From positions 6,076,001-6,140,000 of the forward strand of contig NZ_CP069526.1 of assembly GCF_016889705.1 (NCBI RefSeq): a stretch of 64,000 bases of DNA. The letters are read 5' to 3'. Positions within the stretch are counted from its first letter, which is position 1, and each line of letters starts with the position of its first letter. Shown piece by piece: positions 62,273 to 64,000 of this stretch. The notes under the pieces are model-generated. The model was not told the DNA's origin, ran no database searches, and saw nothing but the letters and a program-made list of their open reading frames with translations. The DNA comes from Amycolatopsis sp. FDAARGOS 1241. GTDB taxonomy: Bacteria; Actinomycetota; Actinomycetes; Mycobacteriales; Pseudonocardiaceae. The translations under genes were made by a program, and so were the position numbers.

Positions 62273-63792
62273 GGGACATCTCCCATCGATGCGGTCAGCA
62301 ACTCCCCTTCTCCGGCGAGCGCGGTGTCCAGTTCGTGCACCATCTGCCCACCCCGCGGCACGACGACGCGGTCGTACACGCCGACCAGCTCCGCGGGTTC
62401 GGACGACGCCAGCAAGATTCCGACACCGGTGCGTGCGATTTCTCCCAGAAGCCGGTAGATCTCGGCCTTCGCGCCGACGTCCACTCCCCGCGTCGGTTCG
62501 TCGAGCAGCAACAAGTGGGGTTTGGTGAGCAATGCGCGTCCGAGAACCACCTTTTGCTGATTGCCACCGGACAGCGCGCCGACGGGGTCGGCCAATGCGT
62601 GCAGCTTGACGCCCAGCCGTTCGGCCGAGCCGCGCGCGGTGTCGCGTTCCCGGGCGGCGGGGACGATGCCGAAGCGAGCCAGCGCGACCACCACGGACAG
62701 GACGGTGTTGGCGAGGATCGAGTGGTCCGGCGCGAGCCCGGAGATCCGGCGGTCCTCGGGGACGAACGCGACGCCGTTGCGGAGCGCGTCGCGCGGGGAC
62801 CGGGGCCGGTACTCCTGCCCGTTGAGCCGGATCGTGCCGGCGGTGATGGTCGGTGCGGATGCGCCGTAAAGGGCTTCGAGCAGTTCCGTGCGTCCGGAGC
62901 CGAGCAACCCGGCGACGCCGACGATCTCGCCCGCCCCGACCCGGAGGCTGATCCCGGCGGGCTCGCGCCGGCCCGCACTGGGCGCGAGGACGAGTTGTTC
63001 GGCTTCCAACACGTGATCGTCATCGGACGGTTTAGTGTCGGTCTTGAACGTCTGCTGTACCGGCCGACCCACCATCGCATCGGCGGCTTGCGCGGCCGTC
63101 AGCTCACACGCCGCGAACGGCCACGACTTCGCCGTTGCGCAGCACCGTAGCCCGGTCCGCGACGCGTCCGATTTCCTCCATGCGGTGGGAGATGTAGACC
63201 ACCGCCACCCCAGCGGCGCGCAGCTGATCGATCACACCGAACAGCCGCTGAACCTCCCGTGGTGAAAGCGCCGATGTCGGTTCGTCCATGATCAGGATGC
63301 GTGCGTTCAGGGACAACGCTTTGGCGATGGACACCAGTTGTTGTTCGCCGGTACGCAATCGCTCGGCGGGTGCGGTGGCGTCGAGGTCCACACCGGACCG
63401 TTCGAGGAGCTCTCGTGTTCTCCTGACCATGTGCTTGCGGTCCAGCACCCCGTACGGCGTTGCGGTTCGCGCCCCAGGAACACGTTCTCCGCCACCGAAA
63501 GCGCCGGCACGAGGTCCAGCTCCTGGTGGATCATGGCGATCCCCGCGCGCTGCGCGTCGGCCGGGCGGGCGAACCGGACCGGCTCCCCACCGATCCGGAT
63601 CGCCCCCTCCTCGGCGGCGACCTCTCCGGAGAGAACCTTCATCAGGGTGGGCTTGCCCGCCCCGTTCTCCCCGAGCAGGGCATGCACCTCCCCCGCCCAC
63701 ACGGTGAAATCCACCGAGCGAACCGCACGCACCCCGCCGTAGGACTTGCTGACGCCGGCCAGCTCGACCAGCGCGACGCCGTCGTCGCCCAT
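62269..63792 (-). pseudogene. RbsA-type dual ABC ATPase, frameshifted and with a Walker A substitution
   Basis: A two-ATPase sugar importer subunit (~505 residues if repaired). The first domain runs from ATG 63792: [12 protein letters not shown], then Walker [14 protein letters not shown], where Pro48 replaces the Mg2+-binding Ser/Thr. The frame is lost near 63460 (NVFLGREPQ, then [18 protein letters not shown] one frame over), and again near 63125 (GEVVA, then AACELTAAQAADAMVGRPV). The second domain (GVAGLLGSGRTELLEALYG, LSGGNQQKVVLGRAL, LLLDEPTRGVDVG) is intact to the stop at 62269. The missense change in the first Walker A, independent of the frameshifts, argues for real decay. Confidence 0.85.
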
Positions 63793-63812
63793 CCCCTCGT
63801 TCCCGACGTATG

Positions 63813-63826
63813 AGAAATCGATTACC
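63813..63826. promoter_or_regulatory. AT-rich palindrome upstream of the sugar ABC operon
   Basis: AATCGATT (63816-63823) is a perfect palindrome inside GAAATCGATTAC, 21-30 bp upstream of the ATPase start and ~50 bp before the divergent regulator start. It resembles the operators of LacI/ROK-type sugar regulators. The general resemblance is known; the specific binding protein is inferred. Confidence 0.4.
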
Positions 63827-63874
63827 AGCGAAGGTAAGGGCAGGTCGCAGCGGGTGTCAAGGGTCGCTGGACAA

Positions 63875-64000
63875 GTGGCGGAAACTGCTCAAAATCGGAT
63901 TATCGCAGCGGTCCGACCCGCTATTGCGGGGTATCCCGGTGGGCTGAGTGGAGCAGGACTCGCGGCCTGTCTCGAGATCACCGAGCCGACAGTGGTGCGA
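63875..64000 (+). CDS. N-terminal fragment of an HTH transcriptional regulator (partial)
   Basis: An open frame begins with GTG 63875 and runs off the right edge (42 codons). It reads [20 protein letters not shown] and ends with the helix-turn-helix-like [14 protein letters not shown]. This is like the first helices of ROK- or DeoR-type sugar regulators. The divergent position next to a sugar ABC operon fits such a role. There is no clear ribosome-binding site, and the family cannot be fixed from this fragment. Confidence 0.45.
   Translation, partial: MAETAQNRIIAAVRPAIAGYPGGLSGAGLAACLEITEPTVVR

Overview
The window looks like a chromosomal segment of a high-GC actinomycete, most likely a Pseudonocardiaceae member such as Amycolatopsis. 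The reasons are the GC-rich codon use, frequent GTG starts with 4-base GTGA/ATGA gene overlaps, an SsgA/SsgB-family sporulation protein, a Scr1-type XRE/DUF5753 regulator with its DUF397 partner, a MocR regulator, and many regulators paired divergently with small catabolic operons. No rRNA, tRNA, CRISPR array, transposase or phage gene was seen. The genus is inferred from gene style only.

Layout. 1-2142: partial acyl-CoA dehydrogenase-like gene, universal stress protein and MFS transporter. 2143-3315: non-coding stretch built largely of decayed ~209-bp repeats seeded by the 3' end of the neighbouring iclR gene. 3316-8589: IclR regulator divergent from a class III CoA-transferase, an HMG-CoA lyase-type enzyme and an SRPBCC/acyl-CoA synthetase fusion. 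8591-11405: TMEM175-like channel, then a regulatory module (dual-HTH protein, 96-aa protein, XRE/DUF5753, DUF397) bounded by two related hairpins. 11440-17317: ArgP/LysE pair, a MarR-DrrAB-like efflux operon, and a class A penicillin-binding protein. 17369-21683: aldehyde dehydrogenase, AraC regulator, 2-aminobenzoate-CoA ligase-like enzyme. 21643-25889: five-gene signalling cluster (PP2C response regulator, CHASE3 histidine kinase, response regulator, STAS protein, anti-sigma kinase). 25942-27544: broken glutamate-synthase-like gene. 27717-31443: metH preceded by a likely S-adenosylhomocysteine riboswitch.

31502-38797: a DinB/MDMPI-type protein, an ECF sigma factor, a secreted carboxylesterase and a MarR regulator, followed by two truncated genes facing each other (a Fis-type activator and a KstD-like flavoprotein), then DinB, WYL and VOC proteins. 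39044-48688: the most coherent catabolic island. A solute ABC transporter, crotonase, NDP-forming CoA ligase and amidohydrolase lie in one leftward operon, a GntR gene diverges from it, and a GlxR-like reductase plus a Hyi-like isomerase form a second operon. Both operons carry the same composite operator at nearly the same distance (71-77 bp) from their first start codon. 49061-57911: lipid-flippase-like protein and glycosyltransferase, CYTH-CHAD protein, aldo/keto reductase, STAS protein, MocR/MFS pair, SsgA-like protein. 58810-64000: an intact FucI-like sugar isomerase beside a ribose-type ABC operon in which all three genes carry frameshifts and the ATPase has lost its Walker A serine, then the start of a divergent HTH regulator.

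The best candidates for something new are the GntR-controlled island (39-48.7 kb), the iclR-tail repeats, the head-to-head truncation at about 35.5 kb and the SAH riboswitch on metH. Start codons were chosen by ribosome-binding sites, gene overlap and family length, and several differ from the longest reading frame.
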